Below, piece by piece: positions 55,891 through 64,000 of a stretch of 64,000 nt of DNA. The number at the start of each line of letters is the position of its first letter. The stretch's first letter is position 1. The stretch comes from a methanotrophic endosymbiont of Bathymodiolus puteoserpentis (Logatchev) (GTDB lineage Bacteria > Pseudomonadota > Gammaproteobacteria > Methylococcales > Methylomonadaceae), in NCBI RefSeq assembly GCF_900128525.1, contig NZ_FQTQ01000126.1, positions 54,410 to 118,409 of the forward strand, in the 5' to 3' direction. Made by a program: the position numbers and the translations under genes. The notes beneath the pieces are model-generated. The model ran no database searches, was not told the DNA's origin, and saw only the letters and a list, made by a program, of their open reading frames with translations.

Positions 55891-56364
55891 ATGATGCGTA
55901 AAAAAATCATTAGTACTGTTTCACAAGAAGAAATTTATCCTGACCAAGATTGGTTGAACCTAGAGGAGATTGCCTCGGTAGAAATTACTTCAGAAGACGG
56001 CTGCCATCCAATTGAGTCTGCTTTGCTTTCCGGTTGCACCAGCGGGTGGTTAGCTGCTTCGCCGGGAGAGCAAACGATACGACTTATTTTTGATCAGCCA
56101 CAACGATTACAACGCATTTGGTTGAATTTTATAGAAACTCAACAGGTGCGTACTCATGAATATGTGTTGCGCTGGTCATCTGATGGACAGACTTTTCAGG
56201 ATATTGTGCGTCAGCAATGGAACTTTAGCCCGGCAGGTGAGACTAATGAGGTGGAAGATTACCATGTAGAGTTACAACAAGTAACTGTGCTGGAGTTAGT
56301 GATTAATCCAGATATTAGTGGTGGTGATGCATTTGCGTCTTTGGCAAAGTTAAAGCTGGCTTAA
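55891..56364 (+). CDS. conserved hypothetical, discoidin (F5/8 type C)-like domain
   Basis: The 157-residue protein looks like a single jelly-roll carbohydrate-binding domain: SGWLAASPGEQTIRLIFDQP, RLQRIWLNFIE, HEYVLRWSSDGQTFQDIVRQ and a closing SGGDAFASLAKLKLA. No signal peptide is present, so a cytoplasmic role is likely. The similarity is by pattern only. Two ATGs are adjacent (55891 and 55894). Confidence 0.75.
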   Translation: MMRKKIISTVSQEEIYPDQDWLNLEEIASVEITSEDGCHPIESALLSGCTSGWLAASPGEQTIRLIFDQPQRLQRIWLNFIETQQVRTHEYVLRWSSDGQTFQDIVRQQWNFSPAGETNEVEDYHVELQQVTVLELVINPDISGGDAFASLAKLKLA

Positions 56365-56370
56365 ATAATC

Positions 56371-57216
56371 GTGAGAACAGAACCAGATAAATGGGTATTT
56401 TATCATGCTGAATGCATGGATGGCTATGCCGCAGCTTGGGCTGCATGGAAATTTTTTGGCAGTAATGCTCGCTATAAACCCGTTCGGCACCATGCTCCGA
56501 TGCCAAGTTTTCCAGAAGGAGCTGAACTGTATATTTTAGATTTTTGCTATCCCTTAGATACTTTGCTCGCAGCCGCACAACGGGCAAGTAAAATAGTGGT
56601 GCTAGATCACCATATCAGTGCGCAAAAAGAATTTGAGGCGCATGAAAAGCAAGGGATATTACCAAGTACTCTTGAGGTTAATTTTATTCAAGAGCATAGC
56701 GGTTGTATGATTGCATGGCAGTATTTTCATGGTAGTTTGGAGCCACCTAGTTTATTACTGCATATTGAAGACCATGATTTATGGCGGCATAAATTGCCTA
56801 AAACGGAAGCGATAAGCAAAGCTTTATATATACGATTACCTCTTGATTTTGCTGCGTTTGAGAAAATAAAGTTAGCCACTTTAGAGCGTGAGGGTATTGT
56901 TTTGTTAAAACAACAGAAGTTAAATGTAGCTCGATTGCTCAAAGCCCGACATAAGGTTAAGTTGCATGGCATAGAAGGCCTAGCGGTCAATGCGCCAGCG
57001 ATGTTTTCCAGTGATTTGGGGCATGAATTAGCTAAATTATCTGGCACCTTTGGCTTAACCTATAGTTACCATGGACAGCGTCAGTGTTATGATTGTGGAT
57101 TGCGCTCTATAAGTGATTTTGATGTATCTGAATTAGCACGGCACTTCGGAGGCGGTGGGCATAAAAATGCTTCAGGTTTTCGGGTAGATCAGGCTACCTT
57201 GTTGACATTTATGTAA
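56371..57216 (+). CDS. DHH/DHHA1-family phosphoesterase
   Basis: The GTG at 56371 gives 281 residues. The start [25 protein letters not shown] and VLDHHISA are the Mn-binding DHH motifs, and the C-terminal DHHA1 domain ends in [11 protein letters not shown]. Family members hydrolyse small phosphoesters, such as oligoribonucleotides or cyclic dinucleotides. A link to the GGDEF protein 1 kb upstream is suggestive only. It begins six bases after the previous stop. Confidence 0.88.
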   Translation: MRTEPDKWVFYHAECMDGYAAAWAAWKFFGSNARYKPVRHHAPMPSFPEGAELYILDFCYPLDTLLAAAQRASKIVVLDHHISAQKEFEAHEKQGILPSTLEVNFIQEHSGCMIAWQYFHGSLEPPSLLLHIEDHDLWRHKLPKTEAISKALYIRLPLDFAAFEKIKLATLEREGIVLLKQQKLNVARLLKARHKVKLHGIEGLAVNAPAMFSSDLGHELAKLSGTFGLTYSYHGQRQCYDCGLRSISDFDVSELARHFGGGGHKNASGFRVDQATLLTFM

Positions 57217-57334
57217 ATAGCCTTGAGTTGCAGTATGGCTCCAAGTCTAGAACTTGGGAGCAAAAACATTTTCTTTGTATTCCTTGATTGGATGCAACAA
57301 TTTAAAAAAATAGAGCAATAAGAGTGGTTATTTT

Positions 57335-58054
57335 ATGAGCGAAGCAATACGTCTTGATAAACATTTGGTTGCATTGATCCAATGCTCTCGTGGAGAAGCC
57401 CAGAAATATATAGAAGGCGGCTGGGTGCTGGTTGATGGTGAAGTGATTGATCAACCGCAATTTAAGGTATTAGAGCAAAAAGTTGAGTTGCACACGGATG
57501 CGAATTTAACCGCTACTTTGCCACGCACAATGCTGCTTAACTTACCTGAAGGTTTTGATGTCAGTACACCCACAGCGCCGCTGCAACTGATTACTCCTGA
57601 AACGCACACCGGTGATGACCGGTCGGGTATTCGCGTACTTAAACGCCATTTTGCTAGGCTTGTGCCGACGGCACCTATTGAGTTAGGTGCGAGTGGTTTA
57701 ATGGTTTTTTCCCAAGATGGAAAAATTGTGCGTAAATTGGTAGAAGAGGCAAAAACTAACGAGCAAGAATACACGGTCGATGTGAGTGGAGAGATTGAAC
57801 CTGACGGGTTGCAACAGCTCAATAGTAAGATAATAAAAAATGGTTGGCCGTTACCCTCTGCTAAAGTCAGCTGGCAAAGTGAAACTCGATTGCGTTTTGC
57901 ATTAAAAAATGTCCACTCAGGACAGATTAAGTTTATGTGTGAAAACGTCGGTTTAACCGTCGTTGCCATGACGCGTTTGCGTATTGGTCGCGTGTCTATG
58001 GGGAAGTTGCTGCCTGGTGAATGGCGCTATTTACCTGAAGATCTGTGGTTTTAA
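57335..58054 (+). CDS. RsuA/RluF-like S4-domain protein with altered catalytic residue
   Basis: The 239-residue protein has an N-terminal S4 RNA-binding domain (about 3-50, RLDKHLVALIQCSRGEAQKY) and an RsuA/RluF-like pseudouridine-synthase fold (YTVDVSGEI, LRIGRVSMGKLLPGEWRYL). Where active enzymes read GRLDxxTxGLL, this protein reads APIELGASGLM, so the catalytic Asp appears replaced by Glu. The same substitution is what I recall for a family of Pseudomonas-type proteins, so it may be an RNA-binding rather than catalytic relative. Confidence 0.8.
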   Translation: MSEAIRLDKHLVALIQCSRGEAQKYIEGGWVLVDGEVIDQPQFKVLEQKVELHTDANLTATLPRTMLLNLPEGFDVSTPTAPLQLITPETHTGDDRSGIRVLKRHFARLVPTAPIELGASGLMVFSQDGKIVRKLVEEAKTNEQEYTVDVSGEIEPDGLQQLNSKIIKNGWPLPSAKVSWQSETRLRFALKNVHSGQIKFMCENVGLTVVAMTRLRIGRVSMGKLLPGEWRYLPEDLWF

Positions 58055-58080
58055 GTGATAATGGATATTGAGCATAAAGC

Positions 58081-58494
58081 GTGTTAGAAATTTCTACTAA
58101 TGTCTCTATCCCTGATAATGAAATTGAATTTTCAGCTATCCGCGCTCAGGGGGCAGGCGGGCAAAATGTTAATAAAGTCTCCTCTGCGATTCATCTGCGT
58201 TTTGATATTAAAGCTTCCTCATTACCGGAGTTTTATAAGCAAAGGTTGTTACGCTTGCGCGACCATCGCTTGACGAAAGAGGGTGTTATTGTTATCAAAG
58301 CACAGCAATACAGAACGCAAGAGAAAAATAGAGAAGATGCATTAGAGCGATTAAGGAAAATGATTAAAAGTGTTGCGGTATTACCAAAAGTTAGAAAGGC
58401 GACAAAGCCGACACGAAGCTCACAGCGAAGACGCATGGACAGTAAAGCTAAACGTGGAAAAATAAAAGTGTTACGTGGGCGCATTGATGAATGA
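58081..58494 (+). CDS. arfB: peptidyl-tRNA hydrolase ArfB (ribosome rescue)
   Basis: ArfB (YaeJ) frees stalled ribosomes by hydrolysing peptidyl-tRNA. The 137-residue protein, from GTG 58081, has RAQGAGGQNVNK with the catalytic GGQ, and a Lys/Arg-rich C-terminal tail (RSSQRRRMDSKAKRGKIK) that enters the empty mRNA channel. It begins 26 bp after the S4-domain gene. Confidence 0.94.
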   Translation: MLEISTNVSIPDNEIEFSAIRAQGAGGQNVNKVSSAIHLRFDIKASSLPEFYKQRLLRLRDHRLTKEGVIVIKAQQYRTQEKNREDALERLRKMIKSVAVLPKVRKATKPTRSSQRRRMDSKAKRGKIKVLRGRIDE

Positions 58495-58545
58495 TACGGT
58501 GCAAATAATTTCTAGTCGACAGAGAGGCTCGATGATATTGTTGCG

Positions 58546-59082
58546 ATGAATATTGTTTTACTAGAACCTAAAAACCGAGAAAACTTAGCGACGATTATTC
58601 GTAGTGGCCAGAATTTTTCTGTGAATACTATTTTTGTGGTGGGTGGCTTTATTCAGGATCAATACAAAGGCAATATTCATAAGTTCAGTCATCAAATGAA
58701 TACCCAAGACGGTGTGGGCGCTGTTACGCTAATCTATTTTGAGCGTTTATCTGAGTTTTTACAGCATTTACCTGCACAAACCACCTTGGTGCTGGTCGAA
58801 TCACTGGATGCATCGGTTGATTTAAGGGCGTTTGAACACCCAAAAAATGCAACTTATATGCTGGGCCGTGAGGCAAAAGGCATTACTAAATCAGATATAG
58901 ACGAAATAAAACAATATTTTGATCAATTGCATCAAGATATTCCTGCAAAATTTATCGACCAGCATGATAAAACCGCGCATTTAAAATTTGTCAAAATAGA
59001 TACTCCCCAGTCACTTAATTTGGGTGTTTGCGTATCAATCATTATGTATGATAGGCATAATAAAGTGGGTAATATCAGCTAG
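58546..59082 (+). CDS. SPOUT-class RNA methyltransferase (TrmH-like)
   Basis: The 178-residue protein has the SpoU-type motifs VLLEPKNRENLATIIRSG, MLGREAKGI and LNLGVCVSIIMYDR, which form the C-terminal trefoil knot and the SAM site. TrmH/TrmL-like enzymes methylate tRNA ribose; the target here is not known. The gene starts about 50 bp after arfB. Confidence 0.85.
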   Translation: MNIVLLEPKNRENLATIIRSGQNFSVNTIFVVGGFIQDQYKGNIHKFSHQMNTQDGVGAVTLIYFERLSEFLQHLPAQTTLVLVESLDASVDLRAFEHPKNATYMLGREAKGITKSDIDEIKQYFDQLHQDIPAKFIDQHDKTAHLKFVKIDTPQSLNLGVCVSIIMYDRHNKVGNIS

Positions 59083-59922
59083 TAATAAAGTATGCTGGTG
59101 ACTCTGGGTTTTGTGATTTTACTGTTTTTATAAAACTAAATTGTGATCTGCTCTTCCCCTTATTTATTCTGACAGAAGCATATATACGTTAACTCTCTAA
59201 GGAGTGCACACTCAATAACCTTCGAAATTTTAGGTTATGAAGCACTGCCAATCTTTTCGGGTATTATTGAATTTTGCTTCCTGAGCAAAGATATTGCTCT
59301 GATTATTGGCTACAAAAATATACGCTGTTATCTACGATGACAGGAGAAATCTTAGTCTTTGTGTTAGCACGAAGCTTTAAGCTCCCTTCTAAAGCCGGAA
59401 TGCTAGGTTCTTTGCGCTTTATCCCCCTTCAAACTCTTCATTTTTATAAAATGAGTGCGTAACATCAGCTCAAAACTTCAACTGGCATGAAAGTAGCTGC
59501 AATGTCTCTATTCAGCGACGCTCATTGTCTATGTTAGCCTAATTCAACTAAACCAAGTGGCAGCCCCTACCTTAGTTTGCCAAAATTGAGCATTTTACGG
59601 GTTGAATTGTGCCTATCCTTTATCCGAATTTATATTATTTAAGAGGCGGAACTCTTTGTGTTGAGGGTGAGGTTTTATATTCTGTCGGGTAGTTGAGACG
59701 TTCTCTTCTAAATAAAGGCATTTTAAAGTCTAACGTGGGGGATGGGTAAAAAGTCTAGGTCTATGAATTTTAAGGCTATTTAATTTTATTTTGTATATAT
59801 GGAATGTAACTTGCTAGGTTTAAAAGTTAATAATCAAAACTATCTAATAATGGCTTAGAATTAAATGTTTTCAAGCACAGTATTGTGGATAGTCTACTTT
59901 GATATTTAGTTGAGGTAAATTA
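59083..59922. other. 840-bp interval without a supported gene
   Basis: Only short ORFs occur and none shows family similarity or a good ribosome-binding site. ATAACCT/AGGTTAT (59215-59237) make a small hairpin. The 3' part (59750-59922) is AT-rich and should contain the promoter of the glucan synthase; no clear hexamers were chosen. The middle may be degraded coding DNA. Confidence 0.5.
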
Positions 59923-62553
59923 ATGAAAAAGACTAGTTTTTCGGTTGTAATGCTTGGCCTGCTTGTGATTGCCAATCTATTTTTCTGGGCCTATATGAAC
60001 CGTCCTGATAAAGTTCAATCTTGGGTGGGACCAATGATGGGCGTATCCTTTAACCCTATGCGTGCTGAGGATGATCCCGAAAAGGGGCTCTTTCCAAGTG
60101 TGGCGGAAATTAACCAGGATCTTTCTTTGCTGGCAGGGAAAGTTCATGCTGTGCGAACTTATAGTGTACTGAATGGTCTTGAGCAAGTTCCTGAGCTAGC
60201 CGCACAGCATAAACTAAACACAACGATTGGTGCATGGATTAGTAGTGATCCTGTGGCAAGCCAAAAAGAAGTCGATACTTTAATTAGTATTAGTCGAGGT
60301 AAGCACGACAATATTGTACGTACGCTAGTGGGCAATGAATCCATTATGCGCAAAGAGGTCAGTGTAGAGGAGCTCATCGTTTATCTTAGGCAAGTGCGTA
60401 AACAGACTTGGCGCCCAGTGAGTACATCCGAAACTTGGGATATCTGGATAGCGCACCCAGAATTGGCTGATGAAGTTGATTTTATTGCGACTCACATTCT
60501 ACCGTACTGGGAAGGTATCCCAATTGAGGATGCGTTGGATTATGTGTTTGACCGTTATCATGCTTTGCAAGAGGCTTTTCCTAATAAGCCTATTGTTTTA
60601 ACAGAAGTAGGTTGGCCCTCAGATGGGCAGCCAATACGCGGAGCGAAGGCAAGCAGAGCAAATCAAGTGAAGTTTCTGCGTGACTTTTTGAATCGAGCTA
60701 AAGATGAGGGCTTGATTTACTATGTGGTAGAAGCATTTGACCAGCCGTGGAAACAAAGCATGGAAGGGTCTTCAGGTGCTTATTGGGGAATCTTCAATGC
60801 TGATCGACAAGCAAAATTTGAGATGCACGGGGACGTTTTCGAAATGCCTGATTGGCAAGACTGGGCTTCTGTAGCCGCTATTCTCAGCACGATTTTGATG
60901 ACTTTGTTTTTGTTTTCTCGGGTGCGTCTGCAATTATCCGGAAAGGTTTTCTTTGGTATCATGGCTAATCTTTCTGCTTCGACAATCGCTTGGACAGTTT
61001 CAATAGGAGCCAGTCAATATCAGACTGATGTAAGTTTGCTGCTTTGGGGGGTATTAGTGGTGATGCAAGCCTTGGCGATTTTGGTCTTGCTAGTGGAAGC
61101 CTTGGAAATTTCAGAAGTGCTTTGGAATCGCAAAGGACAACGTAGTTTTAAGGCCTTGTCAGCGCCAAGTGATTTTAATTATCCAAAAGTATCATTGCAT
61201 GTTCCTATTCATAACGAGCCACCAGAAATGGTGAAGCAAACGCTATTCGCACTGGCGAAGTTGGATTATCCCAATCTTGAAGTGTTGGTTATTGATAATA
61301 ACACTAAAGATAACTCAGTATGGCAGCCTGTCGAAGCTGAATGCCAGCGACTTGGAGACAAATTTCAGTTTTTCCATCTAGAGAACTGGCCTGGGTTTAA
61401 GGCGGGTGCAATCAATTATGCGCTGGAGCAAGCGTCTAAGGATGCAGAAATAATTGCTGTTATTGATAGTGATTATATAGTTGATCCTGATTGGCTAAAA
61501 AGTTTGGTGCCTTATTTTGCAAAAAAGGATGTTGGTTTTGTACAAGCGCCTCAGGATTACCGCGATTGGCAAGAAAATGGATTTAAAACCTTCTGTCATT
61601 GGGAATATGCGGGGTTTTTTCAAATTGGTATGGTTCAGCGCAATGAATCCAATGCGATCATCCAGCATGGCACGATGACTTTAGTTCGAAAATCAGCGCT
61701 GGAATCGGTAGGCAACTGGGGTGAATGGTGTATTTGTGAAGATAGCGAGTTAGGCTTGCGCCTGTATCGTGCGGGATATGATTCTGTTTATGTGAAAGAT
61801 TCATTTGGTCGTGGTGTAACGCCAGATACTTTATCGGGTTATATGACGCAGCGTCATCGTTGGGTTTATGGCGCTATGCAAATTCTTAAGCGCCATTGGC
61901 AAGCATTATTACTAGGCAATAAGTCTGAATTAACCTCTGCGCAGCGATATTATTTTGTTGCGGGTTGGTTACCTTGGTTTTCTGATGCTTTAGCCTTGCT
62001 GTTTACTTTTGCTAGTTTATTTCTGACGGCTCAAATAGTGTACGATCCTATACACAGCGAGCTCCCGGTTAATGCTTTTATATTACCGACCATTGGTTTG
62101 TTCGGGTTTAAGGTGTTTCGCACGCTCTGGCTTTATCATGAGCGCGTTAGTTGCTCAGCGCTGCAAACATTAGGTGCAGCGATAGCAGGTCTAGCGCTGA
62201 CTCATACGGTTGCTAAGGCGATTTGGCAGGGGCTTTTTACCTCCGGGCGTCCTTTTATGAGAACTCCTAAGTTTGAAAAACAAAGACCTTTTTTAGCAGG
62301 GTTAGTCACAATTAAAGAGGAATTAGTGTTATTGATCTTACTCTGGTCTGCTGCAGCTTTTATGATCTCATTAGAGCAATTCGACAATCTGAGTGGTCAG
62401 TTGTGGGCGGCTGTTTTATTAGTGCAATCAATGCCTTATTTTGCTTCTTTGCTTTTGCTCTTAGTTAATGTGGCGCCTAATATTAAACTTTCTTTTTTAC
62501 TGCCAAATCAAGTGCCGCAAACGTATCGGGAAGATATTTTTGATCGTCTATAA
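59923..62553 (+). CDS. NdvB-like beta-glucan synthase: GH17-like domain plus GT2
   Basis: The 876-residue membrane protein starts with an anchor (about 7-25). A periplasmic GH17-like TIM-barrel follows (about 35-300), with LVGNES and VLTEVGWPSDG carrying the two catalytic Glu. After several membrane segments comes a GT2 glycosyltransferase domain (about 415-640) with DSDYIVD, EDSELGLRLY and the QxxRW signature TQRHRW, then more membrane segments. The domain order matches NdvB/NdvC-like synthases of beta-1,3 (and 1,6) periplasmic glucans. It is monocistronic. Confidence 0.9.
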   Translation: MKKTSFSVVMLGLLVIANLFFWAYMNRPDKVQSWVGPMMGVSFNPMRAEDDPEKGLFPSVAEINQDLSLLAGKVHAVRTYSVLNGLEQVPELAAQHKLNTTIGAWISSDPVASQKEVDTLISISRGKHDNIVRTLVGNESIMRKEVSVEELIVYLRQVRKQTWRPVSTSETWDIWIAHPELADEVDFIATHILPYWEGIPIEDALDYVFDRYHALQEAFPNKPIVLTEVGWPSDGQPIRGAKASRANQVKFLRDFLNRAKDEGLIYYVVEAFDQPWKQSMEGSSGAYWGIFNADRQAKFEMHGDVFEMPDWQDWASVAAILSTILMTLFLFSRVRLQLSGKVFFGIMANLSASTIAWTVSIGASQYQTDVSLLLWGVLVVMQALAILVLLVEALEISEVLWNRKGQRSFKALSAPSDFNYPKVSLHVPIHNEPPEMVKQTLFALAKLDYPNLEVLVIDNNTKDNSVWQPVEAECQRLGDKFQFFHLENWPGFKAGAINYALEQASKDAEIIAVIDSDYIVDPDWLKSLVPYFAKKDVGFVQAPQDYRDWQENGFKTFCHWEYAGFFQIGMVQRNESNAIIQHGTMTLVRKSALESVGNWGEWCICEDSELGLRLYRAGYDSVYVKDSFGRGVTPDTLSGYMTQRHRWVYGAMQILKRHWQALLLGNKSELTSAQRYYFVAGWLPWFSDALALLFTFASLFLTAQIVYDPIHSELPVNAFILPTIGLFGFKVFRTLWLYHERVSCSALQTLGAAIAGLALTHTVAKAIWQGLFTSGRPFMRTPKFEKQRPFLAGLVTIKEELVLLILLWSAAAFMISLEQFDNLSGQLWAAVLLVQSMPYFASLLLLLVNVAPNIKLSFLLPNQVPQTYREDIFDRL

Positions 62554-62741
62554 ATAGGCGTATTCTTTCTTAATATTTACCACTAACAAGGCGAGGTCTT
62601 TTGTGGCCTCGTCTTATTTGTAAATCCTCTCCGCAATCCTTCTTTGCGCGGTATGTATGTCTTGGTTCCACTCCTAGCAATAAAGAAATCACCGATAAGG
62701 TTTATAATAAGGCAAAAAAGATAAATGTCTTTTTATAAATC

Positions 62742-63833
62742 ATGATTTTTCAGCATAGGACGCTTATCTTGGCGAATAAACCTTTTAATACCATTAGCTA
62801 CCGCACCAGCTGGCTAGCGCAGTTATTTGCTAGTCATACCGATTACCTTGCTTTTAAAACACATAATGATCGTATTGTTCTTAAGGGTGAACAGCATATT
62901 CCTTATTTGGCCATGGCTTCAGAAATCGGCATAGAGCAAGGCATATTCTGGAATAGTTTGGCTATTCACCTCAATGATGGGCAAAAAATCCTGCTTGGTG
63001 GTGTGCAAAAAAAACAAGCAACAACGTTACAAGCTTCATTAAATGAGGCTACTCAAGATTATATGGTCGCGTTTTATCAGCGCTTAAGCCCCGATATTGA
63101 ACAAGCCTATTTACAAGCACAAAGTATATTTCAAGCTAAGCGGTATATTCGTTATCCGCTTGCTCAGCAATGGCTAAAAAGCCATCAACACTTGGCACTA
63201 GGTCTTAAACGACAGGATATTTCTTGTTATGTAGAGCCTTCCATTTTAACAATGTTGCAAGCAATACAGCCGATGTTAAATCAAGGTTATGCTTATATAG
63301 AGCAATGGAATGAAGCCTATGTGCAACAACAGGTCACTGAATTTCAGGAATTTTTTGATCAAGTAGAAAGTAATCCGCTAACCGATAAACAGCGTAGGGC
63401 TTGCGTTATTGATGAGCAGCACAATTTGGTCTTAGCTGGTGCAGGTACAGGTAAAACCAGTACCATGATTGGTCGGGCGGGTTATTTATTAAAATCCGGC
63501 ATTGCACGTCCGCAAGAGATTCTAATGTTAGCCTTTGCGCGTAAAGCCGCGGATGAAATGGAAGAGCGGATTCAGGCTAAACTAGGAGTAAGCAGTTTAA
63601 CGGTTAAAACTTTCCATAGCTTAGGCAAGCATATTATTAGTCAGGTTGAAGGGATTGTGCCGTCAATCTCTAAAATGGCAGAAGATGAACATCTGCGAGC
63701 GCGTTTTGTTGATGCGCAAATACAGCAGCTTTTAAATGATGAGCAATATAAATCGCGCTTAGTGACCTACTTCTTACGCTTTAGTTATCCGTATAAAAGT
63801 GCTTTTAGATTTAAAAGTTTAGGTGAATATAAT
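62742..63833 (+). pseudogene. UvrD/helicase-IV-like gene, truncated by IS66
   Basis: The 364 codons before the IS encode the N-terminal domain of a helicase IV (HelD-like) protein and its first RecA-like motifs: Q-motif region NPLTDKQRRACV, Walker A AGAGTGKTSTM, AFARKAADEM and TFHSLGKHI. The IS66 copy at 63834 interrupts it after LGEYN. A full-length helicase is about twice as long, so the remaining motifs (DEAD-type box II, III-VI) lie beyond the window or are lost. The truncated protein would have no helicase activity. Confidence 0.88.
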
Positions 63834-64000
63834 GTAACTTCTCATTATCCACAGGCAATTATTTAAAAGTTGTTTTACAATATATTCTATGAACTCGCCT
63901 AAACCGAAACTGCCAGAGATAAATGAAGAAGATCGCACGCCGCTAGTGGATGTGCTGTTGGAAGTGCTTGCCTGGCAACAAAAGCAGATTGATAAGTTAG
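63834..64000 (+). mobile_element. second IS66-type copy (left end, cut by the window)
   Basis: The 167 visible bases are identical to 18896-19062 of the complete copy. The insertion lies inside the helicase gene. The 8 bases before it (AATATAAT, 63826-63833) are the expected left half of the target duplication; the right half is outside the window. Confidence 0.93.
63889..64000 (+). CDS. IS66-family transposase, N-terminal fragment (window edge)
   Basis: The first 37 codons of the same transposase as at 18951 are visible (MNSPKPKLPEINEEDRTPLV), identical in sequence. The rest is outside the window. Confidence 0.9.
   Translation, partial: MNSPKPKLPEINEEDRTPLVDVLLEVLAWQQKQIDKL

Noticed and set aside
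59274..59462. 62-codon plus-strand reading frame in the 840-bp gap
   Set aside because: No ribosome-binding site and no family similarity; it may be degraded coding DNA.

Overview
The window reads as chromosome from an AT-rich gammaproteobacterial (type I, Methylococcales-like) methanotroph or methylotroph. The main evidence is the ribulose monophosphate (RuMP) set, with hexulose-6-phosphate synthase and phosphohexuloisomerase side by side, then transketolase and transaldolase. A complete Entner-Doudoroff route (zwf, edd, eda) and a homodimeric-type pyruvate dehydrogenase complex (aceE, aceF, lpd) complete the path from formaldehyde to acetyl-CoA. Housekeeping synteny is gammaproteobacterial: mltB-rlpA-dacA-(dat)-ybeD-lipB-lipA, and rnpB/rsmI divergent from lpoA-yraN-diaA-dolP. 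No rRNA, tRNA or CRISPR array was recognised. The assignment is inferred from gene content and was not tested by phylogeny.

Layout. 0-2 kb: an OmpA-type lipoprotein and an orphan TRAP solute-binding protein. 2-12.4 kb: zwf, a 132-bp MITE, edd, eda, then aceE-aceF-lpd. 12.5-18.9 kb: cell-wall and lipoate genes. 18.9-21.9 kb: an IS66-type transposon with a truncated RND/HlyD-type efflux cargo. 22-27.7 kb: a broken crp-like gene, RNase P RNA, rsmI and the lpoA-dolP operon. 27.9-34 kb: the RuMP cluster hxlA-hxlB-tkt, two unusual repeat proteins, then tal. 34-40.6 kb: metG, apbC, dcd, ycgL, a CPBP protease, a cold-shock gene and a yaiI gene split by an IS4-type element. 42-52.9 kb: an accessory zone with a broken BFD/flavin reductase, three related MITEs, a phospholipid-synthesis-like operon, a bfd gene, and a recombinase plus HUH-transposase element with an integron-like attC end. 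52.9-64 kb: a PAS/GGDEF protein, small conserved genes, RNA-modification and ribosome-rescue genes, an NdvB-like glucan synthase and a helicase cut by a second IS66 copy at the window edge.

How the genes work together. HxlA/HxlB fix formaldehyde to fructose-6-phosphate. Tkt and Tal regenerate ribulose-5-phosphate. Zwf, Edd and Eda cleave hexose phosphate to pyruvate, and the PDH complex, whose lipoyl groups are made by LipB/LipA encoded nearby, makes acetyl-CoA.

Most interesting points. (1) Two adjacent lysine-rich proteins between tkt and tal carry 13 copies of a [ST][GS]VxKY[LVM] motif; one is membrane anchored. This is a candidate scaffold or tether for RuMP enzymes, function unproven. 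(2) A recombinase/HUH-transposase element is bounded by GTT and ends in an attC-like hairpin; it lies exactly between the Shine-Dalgarno sequence and the start codon of a G3E GTPase gene. (3) IS66 insertions leave diagnostic 8-bp duplications, including one around a whole 3-kb composite and one around a MITE inside the zwf-edd interval.
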